This document shows positions 24,210 through 32,710 of a DNA stretch of 64,000 nucleotides, piece by piece. Source of the DNA: Sphingobacteriales bacterium (lineage in GTDB: Bacteria; Bacteroidota; Bacteroidia; Chitinophagales; Chitinophagaceae); contig JAHEBJ010000003.1 in the NCBI GenBank assembly GCA_024642285.1, positions 62,001 to 126,000 of the forward strand, read 5' to 3'. The notes beneath the pieces are model-generated. The model searched no databases. It saw only the letters and a program-made list of their open reading frames with translations, and had not been told where the DNA came from. The translations under genes were made by a program, and so were the position numbers. Every line of letters begins with the position of its first letter. Within the stretch, counting starts at the first letter, position 1.

Positions 24210-24800
24210 TTATGTTCCCAAATGCGAAAAATTACTACCGAATATTTTTACTGCAATGGCCAGCAATATTACACCAAAAAATTTTCTGATAACGGTCATG
24301 CCGTTCGGGCCCAAAACCTTTTCTATCCACTTCAATGATTTCAACACTAAAAATATAACGATACAGTTGATGAGGATTCCGATGAATATATTTATATCAA
24401 AATAGTTTGCTTTTAAACTCATTACTGTTGTAAGCGTACCGGATCCGGCAATCAGCGGAAATGCAATCGGTACCACACTTCCGCTTTTCGGGTTTCCATC
24501 AGATTTAAAAAATTCATGCCCCAAAACCATTTCCAGCCCTATGATGAATATCACGATACTTCCTGCCACTGCAAATGATTGCACATCCAAACCAAGTATT
24601 TTCAAGAACTGCTGGCCAATCAGTAAAAACAAGATCATTAATGCCCCGGATGCCAGGGTTGCCTGCTGTGAACGAATCTCCCCGCCCATTTTTTCCCGTA
24701 GCGATGCCAATACAGGAACATTACCCACCATATCAATCACGGCAAACAAGGTAAAAGTCACTGTAAGTATTTCATTAAATGAAATATTGCCAAATGTCAT
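24210..24800 (-). CDS. MarC family integral membrane protein
   Basis: 196 residues with six predicted membrane helices. Conserved MarC features include FAVIDMVGNVPVLASLREKMGG near the N-terminus and VPIAFPLIAGSGTLTTVMSL in the middle. MarC (UPF0056) is a widespread inner-membrane family with no settled function; it was once linked to multiple antibiotic resistance. The stop codon lies 7 bases ahead of tRNA-Arg. A -7 element is at 24820-24827. Confidence 0.92.
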   Translation of the reverse strand: MTFGNISFNEILTVTFTLFAVIDMVGNVPVLASLREKMGGEIRSQQATLASGALMILFLLIGQQFLKILGLDVQSFAVAGSIVIFIIGLEMVLGHEFFKSDGNPKSGSVVPIAFPLIAGSGTLTTVMSLKANYFDINIFIGILINCIVIFLVLKSLKWIEKVLGPNGMTVIRKFFGVILLAIAVKIFGSNFSHLGT

Positions 24801-24819
24801 TGCTTTCGGTTTTAGTTTG

Positions 24820-24827
24820 CAAAGATA
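24820..24827 (-). promoter_or_regulatory. Bacteroidota -7 element of marC
   Basis: TATCTTTG followed by CAAAC on the - strand, 20 bases before the marC ATG, matches TAnnTTTG. Confidence 0.55.
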
Positions 24828-24857
24828 ATCAGCTAAGAATAAAGTTGCCGGCAGAGT

Positions 24858-25073
24858 TTACACATAAATCTGCTTTTCTTTAAAAACAACATATTGCTTT
24901 TGCAGAGCCCTCAGACAATTTATACATAGGCAGTCTTCGTGTTTTGATTCTATATAAACCCTTTCTTCAACTGTTAGCTTAATGGCGCTGCACTGGCATT
25001 GGCCGATGCTGCCTGACTTGCATTCAAATGCAGCGCCGCAACGTGGACAATATTTTTGTTCGTGTTTGTTCAT
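24858..25073 (-). CDS. Cysteine-rich CWC family protein
   Basis: 71 residues with six or more cysteines in a CPRCG…CxxGxxxxCQCS…CLCINCL arrangement, the layout of the small cysteine-rich CWC family (PF14375-like), which probably binds zinc. The function is unknown. In Bacteroidota it is often annotated next to unrelated housekeeping genes. It follows the BtuB-like gene on the same strand, separated by competing hairpins (25089-25139). Confidence 0.8.
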   Translation of the reverse strand: MNKHEQKYCPRCGAAFECKSGSIGQCQCSAIKLTVEERVYIESKHEDCLCINCLRALQKQYVVFKEKQIYV

Positions 25074-25088
25074 CGTAGCGAATACAAA

Positions 25089-25139
25089 TTTTCGCCGGGA
25101 AGGCGAAAACAGATTTTTTTATTCAACCGTCTTCCCGGC
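25089..25139 (-). other. Overlapping alternative hairpins between the BtuB-like and CWC genes
   Basis: Hairpin B: TTTTCGCC (25089-25096) with GGCGAAAA (25102-25109), 8 bp, loop of five. Hairpin A: GCCGGGAAG (25094-25102) with CTTCCCGGC (25131-25139), 9 bp. They share bases 25094-25102 and cannot form together. On the - strand A forms first; an A-rich tract lies between them. It may end the receptor transcript or act as a leader switch for the CWC gene. Confidence 0.5.
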
Positions 25140-25148
25140 AAAATAAAA

Positions 25149-27086
25149 TTAAAAATTCAAATTTATACCTGCCATAAAATTAAAACGACGGCTGTTGTAA
25201 CCATTAACTTCCGAATATTTCTCATCGGTTATGTTCTTCAAGTCGACAAATGCTTTTATGTTTTTACTGATGATATAAGTGCTGTATAAATTCCAGACAA
25301 AGTATGCCGGCATCTCAACAGGCGCTGCATTATACTGTCCTTCATAACGTTTGCTGATGCTTTGTACACCAAAATTCATGTTCCAGTTTTTGCAAAGGTC
25401 AATACCCACATTCAGGTTGATGGTTTGCCGCGGCCTGCGATACAGGTTAAAGAAGGCTGTATCTTTTGTACCTGTTTTAGTTTCAATTTTTCCATCAAGG
25501 TTTGTGTAGTTAGCATTCAGTTGTACTTTACCAAAGTCAACACTGGCTTCAAACTCCAGCCCTTTGTCTTTTTGCTTATCTGCATTTGCATAGTAGCCAT
25601 AAGGTGCTGTATTCGTATTCACAAAAACAATATTGTCTTTTAGATTTCTGCTGAAATAAACGGCCCGCAGGTTTAATTTTTTTGTGCGGTACTGAACACC
25701 TCCTTCAATACTCATAGATTTTTCAGGACTGAGTTCTCCTGCAGGTATCCGGTATTCGGAATACACCTGGTAAAGTGAAGGTGCTTTAAAACCAGTACTG
25801 ATGTTTCCAAATATTTTGATGTTGCTTTTAAAAACATAAGAAGGGTTGAAAGAAAAAGTAAACATATCGCCATACTTATTAAAATTATTGTAGCGGCCAC
25901 CAAGCTCAACATTAAAACCATTGACATTTTTCACAACTAATGATGCAAAGGCTCCAAACTGATTTACTTTGGTACTGTCATCATTTAAAGTTGGCGAAGC
26001 ATAAGGACCAAAGGCACTCACAGAAAAATATTCCTGGTCGGTAAGCTGGTTGCGGTAATCGGCTCCAACAAGTACATCAATATTCTTTGTGATGGCAATA
26101 TTGCTGTAGAGTTCGGCAAAATGTGATTTGCCGGTGTAATTTCCTTCACTGTAGTAGGAAAAATTATTCTTAGTGGTTGAATCATCTAAATAAAACCTGT
26201 TTGTTGTATTGTAATTGTAATTAAAATGCAGGGCAGTTTTTCCAATGCTATAATCTGCACCAAGACCAACCAGGCTGTTTTTCGATTTTACATAATAATC
26301 TACATCATCCCTAAAAGGTCCAGCATCGGCATCAGTTTTATAATTGCTGAACTGGCTGTTTAAGCGTAGTGAAAGTTTAGTATTTATTTTTTGGCTGATA
26401 TTGGCACGGAAAACATTTTCATCCATTCCATCCTTATCAAAATTTCCGTTGCCGGTTTGATCGTGTGCAGCAGAAAACCCTTTACTGTACAATTTTGTGT
26501 ATTGAATATTGTAGTTGGTATTTTTAATTGTTCCGTTTAAACCAACTGAGCCTTTATAGGTATTATAACTGCCTGCAGCAAGATTAGCATTTGCATTTAT
26601 TTTTTTTGATCCTCCTTTTTTGCAGATGATATTGATAACACCTGCAATGGCATCGCTGCCATATAAAGTTGACTGGCTGCCTTTTAAAATTTCAACCCGT
26701 TCCACCTGATCGGCGTTGATCAAATTCAAATCAAAAGCCCCGCTGATGCCGGATGCATCGTAAACAGGAATGCCATCAAGCATAATCAAAGTTTTGCCAG
26801 CTGCGGCTCCACGCAGATACACATCCTGGTTGGTGCCTAAAATATTACTGCTGCCGTTGATGATTAAACCGGCATGTGTGTTCAATACTTCTGTCAGCGA
26901 TTTACCGCTGTTTCTTTCCAGTTGCTCCCGGTTAATTACCGTAACCACCTTGCCGGTAAGCGATTGTTTGATCGGAAATTTGGTAGCCGTAACTACCACC
27001 TCATCTAAGTTTTTTGTACTGTCTGGTTGCGCAAGTAACGGACTGCTGAATAACACAGCAGCCGCAATAAAAATTTTCTTTTTCAT
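25149..27086 (-). CDS. btuB: TonB-dependent outer membrane receptor, BtuB-like (cobalamin)
   Basis: 645 residues with a signal peptide (MKKKIFIAAAVLFSSPLLAQ), a TonB box-like LDEVVVTATKFPIKQS, a plug domain (about 40-150; GKTLIMLDGIPVYD, IEILKGSQSTLYGSDAIAGVINIICKKG type motifs) and a 22-stranded beta-barrel ending in RFNFMAGINLNF. A cobalamin riboswitch lies directly upstream, which identifies vitamin B12 or a related corrinoid as the ligand. ATG 27086 opens on the signal peptide; the frame extends to 27179, inside the leader. No btuC, D or F is close by. Confidence 0.92.
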   Translation of the reverse strand: MKKKIFIAAAVLFSSPLLAQPDSTKNLDEVVVTATKFPIKQSLTGKVVTVINREQLERNSGKSLTEVLNTHAGLIINGSSNILGTNQDVYLRGAAAGKTLIMLDGIPVYDASGISGAFDLNLINADQVERVEILKGSQSTLYGSDAIAGVINIICKKGGSKKINANANLAAGSYNTYKGSVGLNGTIKNTNYNIQYTKLYSKGFSAAHDQTGNGNFDKDGMDENVFRANISQKINTKLSLRLNSQFSNYKTDADAGPFRDDVDYYVKSKNSLVGLGADYSIGKTALHFNYNYNTTNRFYLDDSTTKNNFSYYSEGNYTGKSHFAELYSNIAITKNIDVLVGADYRNQLTDQEYFSVSAFGPYASPTLNDDSTKVNQFGAFASLVVKNVNGFNVELGGRYNNFNKYGDMFTFSFNPSYVFKSNIKIFGNISTGFKAPSLYQVYSEYRIPAGELSPEKSMSIEGGVQYRTKKLNLRAVYFSRNLKDNIVFVNTNTAPYGYYANADKQKDKGLEFEASVDFGKVQLNANYTNLDGKIETKTGTKDTAFFNLYRRPRQTINLNVGIDLCKNWNMNFGVQSISKRYEGQYNAAPVEMPAYFVWNLYSTYIISKNIKAFVDLKNITDEKYSEVNGYNSRRFNFMAGINLNF

Positions 27087-27229
27087 TTTTGAAAAGATTT
27101 TTGTTGTGACTGCTTTCTGGAAAATGCGGTTGGTGAGCCACCAACCACGGCGTGTAGAGATATAAAAGCTGTTAGCCATTACATTTCCTGCCTTTCACCC
27201 GAAAGCTTTAAATGATTGTTGATGAATTT

Positions 27230-27400
27230 GGCAGGTCTTCTGGCTTACAATACATTTCAAAAAACCTTCCCGTTTTTACACAGTGGTTATGAAGTTTGAA
27301 ATGTTGCCCAAAAGTGCGCCGGATGGCGGATTTGGGGTATTGCTTACAGCTACGGGGATAGCGCCGGATTTTGACCGGCTTCCCTTTTAATTCCGATTTG
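27230..27400 (-). promoter_or_regulatory. Cobalamin riboswitch (AdoCbl type)
   Basis: The - strand leader of the BtuB-like gene contains the conserved cobalamin riboswitch blocks in order: GGGAAxxCGGT near 27375-27385, the B12-box core GCGCTATCCCCGTAGCTGTAA at 27345-27365 (GCCACTG-type element), CCACTGTG near 27280-27290 and the terminal AAGCCAGAAGACCTGCC at about 27233-27250. High cobalamin would fold the leader and lower receptor synthesis. The ends are approximate because they were placed by eye. Confidence 0.92.
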
Positions 27401-27422
27401 AAATCGAAAACCAAATTCGCTG

Positions 27423-27430
27423 CAAATGTA
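27423..27430 (-). promoter_or_regulatory. -7 element driving the cobalamin riboswitch transcript
   Basis: TACATTTG followed by CAGC on the - strand matches TAnnTTTG and lies about 25 bases upstream of the first conserved riboswitch block. The divergent APC permease gene starts at 27505, so both promoters share this 75-base gap. Confidence 0.55.
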
Positions 27431-27504
27431 GGGAGTTTAAAAGTTGAATACCGAAAAATAATGTCTTGTGATTTCAACACAGAAATTATATCTATCTTTT
27501 CCAA

Positions 27505-28860
27505 ATGAATAAAGTAACCCAGAAACTCAACCTGTTCTCCCTAACCATGATCGTGATTGGTTTTGTGATTGGAATGGGTATTTTCAGAACAGCGGCCACC
27601 AGTGCCAAAGATGCTATTGACCCATCGGTTTATTTCAGTGCATGGGCTATTGGCGGTATTGTTGCCCTTTGTGGTGCACTCACCTATGCTGAGATTGGCA
27701 GTCGCTTTCCAGTAACCGGTGGCTATTACCGCGTTTTTGCCAAAGCTTATCATCCCAGTATTGCCTTTGCTATTAACTGTATCATATTGGTAAGTAATGC
27801 CGCAAGCATAAGCGGTGTTGCGTTAATCGGCAGCGGTTATTTATTAAAATTATTTCCTGGCAACTGGACTGATATTGATAAAGCATTGGTAAGCTCAGCC
27901 GCCATCTTCGTTTTTTACCTGGTTAATTTAAAAGGATTAAGAACCAGTTCTACGGCGCAGAATATTTTGATGATGATCAAAATTACCATGGTGGTTATTT
28001 TAATATCTGCATTATTTTTTCCTGATAAATATGCAGTTGGAGATGCTGCAAAAGCTGTTGCTGCTCCTGAACAGGCATTTATCTGGATTGACTGGGTGAA
28101 AAGTTTGGGTGTGAGTTTGATTGCTGTATCCTTTACCTATGGCGGTTATCAGCAAACCATCAATTTTGGCAATGATGTGCAAAATCCTTCAAAAAATATT
28201 CCCCGGGCGGTCTTCATCGGCATCTTAATAATTATCGGACTGTATATGCTGGTTAACCTGAGTTATTTTAATGTCGTTGGCTTTAATCAGATGAAAGGCG
28301 AAAAAGAAATTGCCTATGTGGTTATTGACCGGATTTTTGGAAATGGAGGTGCTGCTGCTTTTTCTGCATTACTGTTTCTGGGCGTACTTGCCTATGTAAA
28401 TGGATCATTACTGAGCAACCCACGGGTTATGTTTGCCATGGGTGAGGATGGAAGTCTGCCGAAAATTTTTGCTACCCACAATAAAAAATCTAACGTCATC
28501 AGTTTTTCTTTGACTGTTTTCGCTGCGCTTTGTATCATCATTCTTTATTTTTCGCAGGAGTTTGAAAAGCTTTTGACATTCACGATTTTCCTTGACAGTT
28601 TTGGAATGATTTTGAGTGCGGCCACTATTTTCTGGTTTCGCAAAAAAACAAAGCACCTGGACGGTACAGGAATTTATAAGATGAAACTGTTTCCGTTGAT
28701 GCCGGTGATATTTATTGCGGCCTACTTATTTGTTGCAGGAAGTATAACCATTGCCGATCCTAAAGCTGCATTGACAGGGGTTGCAGTTTTAGCTGCATTT
28801 ATCATCATTTATTTCCTGTTTCATAAAAAGAAAATAAACAGTTCATCATCTGGAAATTAA
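27505..28860 (+). CDS. APC-family amino acid permease
   Basis: 451 residues with twelve predicted membrane helices. TM1 has the unwound motif IGFVIGMGIFRTAA of the amino acid-polyamine-organocation superfamily, and SFTYGGYQQTINFGNDVQNPSKNIPRAVFIG is the conserved TM6 region. It is a secondary transporter, probably proton-coupled; the amino acid is unknown. It is transcribed divergently from the cobalamin receptor and followed by a region without a good gene (28861-29044). Confidence 0.9.
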   Translation: MNKVTQKLNLFSLTMIVIGFVIGMGIFRTAATSAKDAIDPSVYFSAWAIGGIVALCGALTYAEIGSRFPVTGGYYRVFAKAYHPSIAFAINCIILVSNAASISGVALIGSGYLLKLFPGNWTDIDKALVSSAAIFVFYLVNLKGLRTSSTAQNILMMIKITMVVILISALFFPDKYAVGDAAKAVAAPEQAFIWIDWVKSLGVSLIAVSFTYGGYQQTINFGNDVQNPSKNIPRAVFIGILIIIGLYMLVNLSYFNVVGFNQMKGEKEIAYVVIDRIFGNGGAAAFSALLFLGVLAYVNGSLLSNPRVMFAMGEDGSLPKIFATHNKKSNVISFSLTVFAALCIIILYFSQEFEKLLTFTIFLDSFGMILSAATIFWFRKKTKHLDGTGIYKMKLFPLMPVIFIAAYLFVAGSITIADPKAALTGVAVLAAFIIIYFLFHKKKINSSSSGN

Positions 28861-29044
28861 ACGGTGACGTTCACACTCATAAACTGAACGTTGATGCGAA
28901 AGAAAGTCTGACTCTTACAAAGTCCGGGAAATCGAAATACCCTGTTAATGATATGAGCCTGGCTTTTAAAGCGCTAAAATGAGCAGCTTACCGCTTGTAT
29001 AATTGATATATGTGTATTAAATACAGATGAATTATTTTTGCTCT
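28861..29044 (+). other. Intergenic stretch with a short open frame, possible gene remnant
   Basis: Just after the permease stop a different frame stays open without a start codon through about 28982 (reads …GDVHTHKLNVDAKES… ending in …AFKALK, stop TGA 28980-28982). The composition looks protein-like but I do not recognise it. It could be the decayed 3' end of a former gene. Nothing else is evident before the TolC gene. Confidence 0.3.
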
Positions 29045-30475
29045 ATGCGTTATCAATTTTTAATTATTATTACTCTTTTGGCGTTTGGTACGACCGTACA
29101 GGGTCAGGAAAAATGGAGTCTGGTGAAATGTGTTGAATATGCTTTAACCAATAATATAAGTATAAAACAAACCGAGCTGCAGACCAATACTACTGCGCTG
29201 CAATTAAAGCAAAGCAAAATGAGTCGGTTGCCCAATCTTAATTTCAACAGTGGCCCCAGTTTTAGTAACGGATATAATCAGGATCCAACAACATTTAGTT
29301 TGATAACTCAAAGTTATTTATCTACCAGTTTTCAGCTGCAGAGCAGTGCTGAAATATTTAACTGGTTTAGTAAACGTAATACTATTGCAGCCAATGATTG
29401 GGAAGTACAGGCTGCCAAAGCAAACGTAGATAAATTAAAAAACGACATAGCTTTATCAGTTGCCAATTCTTACTTGCAGATTTTGTTAGCTATGGAGCAG
29501 GAAAAAATAGTAAACGTACAGCTTCAACAATCGCAGGCTCAACTGTACAATACCCGTAAGTTGGTTGATGCCGGGTCGCTTCCCGAACTGAATGCAGCTG
29601 AACTGGAAGCCCAGGTTGCCAGGGACAGTTCAACAGTAATCAATTCAAAAGGAATGCTTGCACAGAACATACTTAATTTAAAAGCGTTAATGGCGCTTGA
29701 TGCTTCCACTCCATTTGAGGTTGAAATAGCCCCTGTTGATAAAATACCGGTTGATAAAATAGCTGATCTGCAACCAGAATCTGTTTACGCATTGGCCATT
29801 GCCAATATGCCACAACAAAAGTTTAATGAGTTCAAAATTAAGGCAGCTCAAAAAAGTATGGCTGCCGCCAAAGGACAATTATATCCTACTATTTCCGTTT
29901 TCGGCGGATTAGGATCAAGGTATAACAACAGGTCACAGGAGATTATAGGTTCCAGCTTTATCACCCCCCCGATTGGAAAAGTAACCGTAAATTCGGTTGA
30001 CTATAATGTTTACCCTTTAACTCCCTATACGGTTTACACCTACGGCAAACAGCCTTTCTTTTCTCAGCTGAACCAAAATTTTAATCAATCGATAGGGTTA
30101 AGTATCAATGTACCGATTTTTAACGGGTATTCTGCCAGATCTAATTTTGAACGAAGCAAGGTCAACATAAGAAATCAGCAACTTCAAAAAGATCTCGATA
30201 ATCAAAGTTTAAAACAAAATATTTATCAGGCATACAATGCGGCAATGGTTGCATTGGAAACATATAATGCCGGAATAAAAAGTATGGAAACAGCTGATCG
30301 TACTTTTAATTTTGCGCAGAAAAGATACGAAGTAGGTATGATGAGTACGTTTGAACTGATCACAAATCAAAATAACCTGTTCAGGGCTAAATTACAAAAT
30401 GCACTGAACCATTTTGACTATGTTTTTAAAATGAAAGTTTTGGAGTTTTATAAGGGGCAGGGAATAAAATTATAA
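29045..30475 (+). CDS. TolC family outer membrane efflux protein
   Basis: 476 residues. A signal peptide (MRYQFLIIITLLAFGTTVQGQ) and two long coiled-coil/beta repeats of the TolC family are visible: WSLVKCVEYALTNNISIKQTELQ near the mature N-terminus and QQKFNEFKIKAAQKSMAAAKGQLYPTISVFG in the second repeat, ending with YNAGIKSMETADRTFNFAQKRYEVG. It is a trimeric outer-membrane channel for a type I secretion or efflux system. ATG 29045 starts the signal peptide; an in-frame ATG at 29027 is less likely. An HlyD-like adaptor follows, but no pump gene. Confidence 0.93.
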   Translation: MRYQFLIIITLLAFGTTVQGQEKWSLVKCVEYALTNNISIKQTELQTNTTALQLKQSKMSRLPNLNFNSGPSFSNGYNQDPTTFSLITQSYLSTSFQLQSSAEIFNWFSKRNTIAANDWEVQAAKANVDKLKNDIALSVANSYLQILLAMEQEKIVNVQLQQSQAQLYNTRKLVDAGSLPELNAAELEAQVARDSSTVINSKGMLAQNILNLKALMALDASTPFEVEIAPVDKIPVDKIADLQPESVYALAIANMPQQKFNEFKIKAAQKSMAAAKGQLYPTISVFGGLGSRYNNRSQEIIGSSFITPPIGKVTVNSVDYNVYPLTPYTVYTYGKQPFFSQLNQNFNQSIGLSINVPIFNGYSARSNFERSKVNIRNQQLQKDLDNQSLKQNIYQAYNAAMVALETYNAGIKSMETADRTFNFAQKRYEVGMMSTFELITNQNNLFRAKLQNALNHFDYVFKMKVLEFYKGQGIKL

Positions 30476-30601
30476 ACGTTACCGCCCAGTTGACAATTAA
30501 TGTATTCCGATAACTATCGGGATGCGACGCAGACTTGCCTGCCCTCCGGCAGGTGAAATTGAACAAAAATTTGGCGACGGGCACAAAAAAAACAGAACGC
30601 A
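30476..30601 (+). repeat. Intergenic element with two hairpins (REP-like)
   Basis: Between TolC and adaptor genes lie CCGATAACTATCGG (stem CCGATA/TATCGG) and CCTGCC-CTCC-GGCAGG, joined by GGATGCGACGCAGACTTG. Such paired hairpins with CCTGCC/GGCAGG arms occur as dispersed intergenic repeats in Bacteroidota genomes. Only one copy is visible in this window, so the repeat nature is inferred. Confidence 0.4.
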
Positions 30602-31954
30602 ATGAGTAAATCAATGAAGTGGATATTAATTGGCCTGGCAATCTTAGTTGTTCTTCTGGTAGTACTTTCCAAAACAGGTGTTTTTGGAAAAGATGAAGGT
30701 ATAAAAGTTACCGCTGAAAAAGTAGAGAAGCGCACGATTACAGAGATAGTTAATGCCAGTGGGAAAATTTATCCGGAAATTGAAGTAAAAATAAGTCCTG
30801 ATATCTCAGGTGAAATTACTGAATTGACTGTTCAGGAAGGAGATACCGTGAAGAAAGGGCAACTGCTTGCCCGTATTTATGCCGATGTATATAATATACA
30901 ACGCAACCAGGCTGCAAGCGGTGTGGCACAAAGCCAGGCGCAGGTTGCCAACTCGCAGGCAGCTATTGATGCGTTAAAGGCACAGCTTGAGCAGGCACAG
31001 CGCACATACGACATGCAAAAGAAATTATTTGATGACAAAGTGATCAGCCGCAACGAGTTTAATATTGCCGATGCCAATTTAAAAAGCGCAAAAGCAAATT
31101 ACAATGCGGCGTTGCAGGGAATTAAAGGAGGACAAGCCAGTGTACAAAGTGCAAGAGAAAATCTGGCAAAGGCAAATACCGACTTGGGACGGACACAGAT
31201 TGTTGCACCTATGGACGGCGTAGTGAGTTTATTAAGTGTTAAGAAAGGTGAGAAAGTTGCCGGCAACAGTTTTAATGTGGGTACAGAAATGTTACGCATA
31301 GCAGACATGGATAAAATTGAACTTAGGGTTGATGTGGGTGAGAATGATATTCCCAAAGTAAAACTTGGTGATAGTGCTTTGATTGAAGTGGATGCATATA
31401 GCGACCGGAAATTTAAAGGAATAGTTACGCAGATTGCCAGCAGTAATAATGGTGCGGCGTCTGCAAGTGCGTTATCCAATACGTCAACTGATGTAACGCA
31501 ATACAAAGTGTACATCCGCATTTTGAAAGAAAGTTATTTGGATTTGATAGGGAAAGGTTCGTTTCCTTTCCGCCCGGGTATGAGCGCAAGTGCAGATATT
31601 CAAACCAAAACTCATTTTAATGTGCTGAGCGTTCCCATCAATGCTGTTACTACACGTGATAAAAATGACAGTACGAAAACAGACCTCACCAAGAAAGAAG
31701 ATGAAAATGCAAAACCATCCGTTTCTTTAATTGATGACCTTGAGGTGGTATCATTTGTAATTGATAAAGATGGGAAAGTGAGCAAAGTGATAGTTAAAAC
31801 CGATATTCAGGATATAAACAACATTGAAATTACAGAAGGGCTAAAAGAAGGTGATATGGTAGTTACCGGACCCTATGATGTTGTTAGTAAAACTTTGAAA
31901 GTGGGTAAAAAAGTAAAGGTGGTTGATAAAAAAGACCTCTTTGATAAAAAATAA
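30602..31954 (+). CDS. HlyD/MacA-type periplasmic adaptor protein
   Basis: 450 residues with an N-terminal membrane anchor (about 6-24), a lipoyl/barrel-sandwich half (ISPDISGEITELTVQEGDTVKKGQLLARI, residues about 63-93), a long alpha-hairpin (100-185, AQSQAQVANSQAAIDALKAQLEQAQ), the second lipoyl half (IVAPMDGVVSLLSVKKGEKV), and beta-barrel and membrane-proximal domains. It links an inner-membrane pump to TolC. MacB-type ABC or RND pump genes usually follow, but here the next genes are on the opposite strand. A bidirectional terminator ends the unit. Confidence 0.92.
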   Translation: MSKSMKWILIGLAILVVLLVVLSKTGVFGKDEGIKVTAEKVEKRTITEIVNASGKIYPEIEVKISPDISGEITELTVQEGDTVKKGQLLARIYADVYNIQRNQAASGVAQSQAQVANSQAAIDALKAQLEQAQRTYDMQKKLFDDKVISRNEFNIADANLKSAKANYNAALQGIKGGQASVQSARENLAKANTDLGRTQIVAPMDGVVSLLSVKKGEKVAGNSFNVGTEMLRIADMDKIELRVDVGENDIPKVKLGDSALIEVDAYSDRKFKGIVTQIASSNNGAASASALSNTSTDVTQYKVYIRILKESYLDLIGKGSFPFRPGMSASADIQTKTHFNVLSVPINAVTTRDKNDSTKTDLTKKEDENAKPSVSLIDDLEVVSFVIDKDGKVSKVIVKTDIQDINNIEITEGLKEGDMVVTGPYDVVSKTLKVGKKVKVVDKKDLFDKK

Positions 31955-31962
31955 AAAAACAA

Positions 31963-31996
31963 ATAAAAAAAAGCTCCGGTCATAGGAGCTTTTTTA
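31963..31996 (+). terminator. Bidirectional terminator between adaptor and MurU-like genes
   Basis: AAGCTCC (31971-31977) pairs with GGAGCTT (31985-31991) and the stem extends through an A tract on the left against a T tract on the right. The loop is GGTCATA. It serves the + strand adaptor gene and the - strand nucleotidyltransferase gene, whose stop codon it overlaps. Confidence 0.8.
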
Positions 31997-32710
31997 TGGG
32001 AATAATTTTTCTGCAATGGCAACACTTTCAGGCTTACCAACATCAACAAGTTTATCTCCGCTATGATCATATCCGTAAACTGGATGGTTGACAGCCAGAC
32101 TGAGGTAGGTATCAACTAAAGAGAATTTACCACGCTGAGGAATCAGGTCAAATATTTCTGGCTGAAAAACCACCACGCAGCTGTAAGCCATTTCCATTAA
32201 ATTGTTTTTAGCAATGGATATTCTTTCTTCCCCCGTATTATTGTTTCTCCAGCCACAAAGACGGTTATCTTCATCAAATAAAAAATTACGGGATGTTTTT
32301 CTCTTGGTTATACCAAAAGAGATCAGCGCATTATTCTTTTTATGAAATGCCAGGAGATCATTAATATTAAGGTTAGTTAAAAAATCGGCATTGAGTGTAA
32401 TAAAGGGTTCATCACTTTGTAAAAGATCTTTTGCTTTTAATAAGCCACCGCCGGTTTCCAACAGTTCGTTTGTTTCATCACTAATGAGAACATTGCTTCC
32501 CCAGCCTTTATTTTTTTCTACTGCGTCAATTACCTGATCAGAGAAATGATGAACATTTACAACAACATCTTTAATGCCGTAAAGCTGCAAGTATTCAATA
32601 TTTCTCTGTAACAATGATTTGCCATTAACCAACGCCAAAGCTTTGGGATGCTTATCCGTCCAGGGTTTAAATCTGGTACCCAGTCCTGCTGCAAAGATCA
32701 TTGCTTTCAT
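31994..32710 (-). CDS. MurU-like sugar-1-phosphate nucleotidyltransferase
   Basis: 238 residues with the nucleotidyltransferase signature AAGLGTRFKPWTDKHPKALALVNGK (7-31), TGGGLLKAKDLL and LNADFLT (metal-binding Asp). It resembles MurU and mannose-1-phosphate guanylyltransferases. Its ATG overlaps the stop of the AmgK-RapZ fusion gene by 4 bases. An AmgK-type kinase with a MurU-type transferase forms the anabolic recycling route for N-acetylmuramic acid and GlcNAc to UDP-sugars, so a cell-wall salvage role is likely (inference; the sugar is not readable from sequence). Confidence 0.82.
   Translation of the reverse strand: MKAMIFAAGLGTRFKPWTDKHPKALALVNGKSLLQRNIEYLQLYGIKDVVVNVHHFSDQVIDAVEKNKGWGSNVLISDETNELLETGGGLLKAKDLLQSDEPFITLNADFLTNLNINDLLAFHKKNNALISFGITKRKTSRNFLFDEDNRLCGWRNNNTGEERISIAKNNLMEMAYSCVVVFQPEIFDLIPQRGKFSLVDTYLSLAVNHPVYGYDHSGDKLVDVGKPESVAIAEKLFP

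Noticed and set aside
27208-27504. Open frame of about 98 codons on the - strand
   Set aside because: It coincides with the cobalamin riboswitch and its promoter region; the conserved RNA blocks explain the sequence and no protein family is visible.
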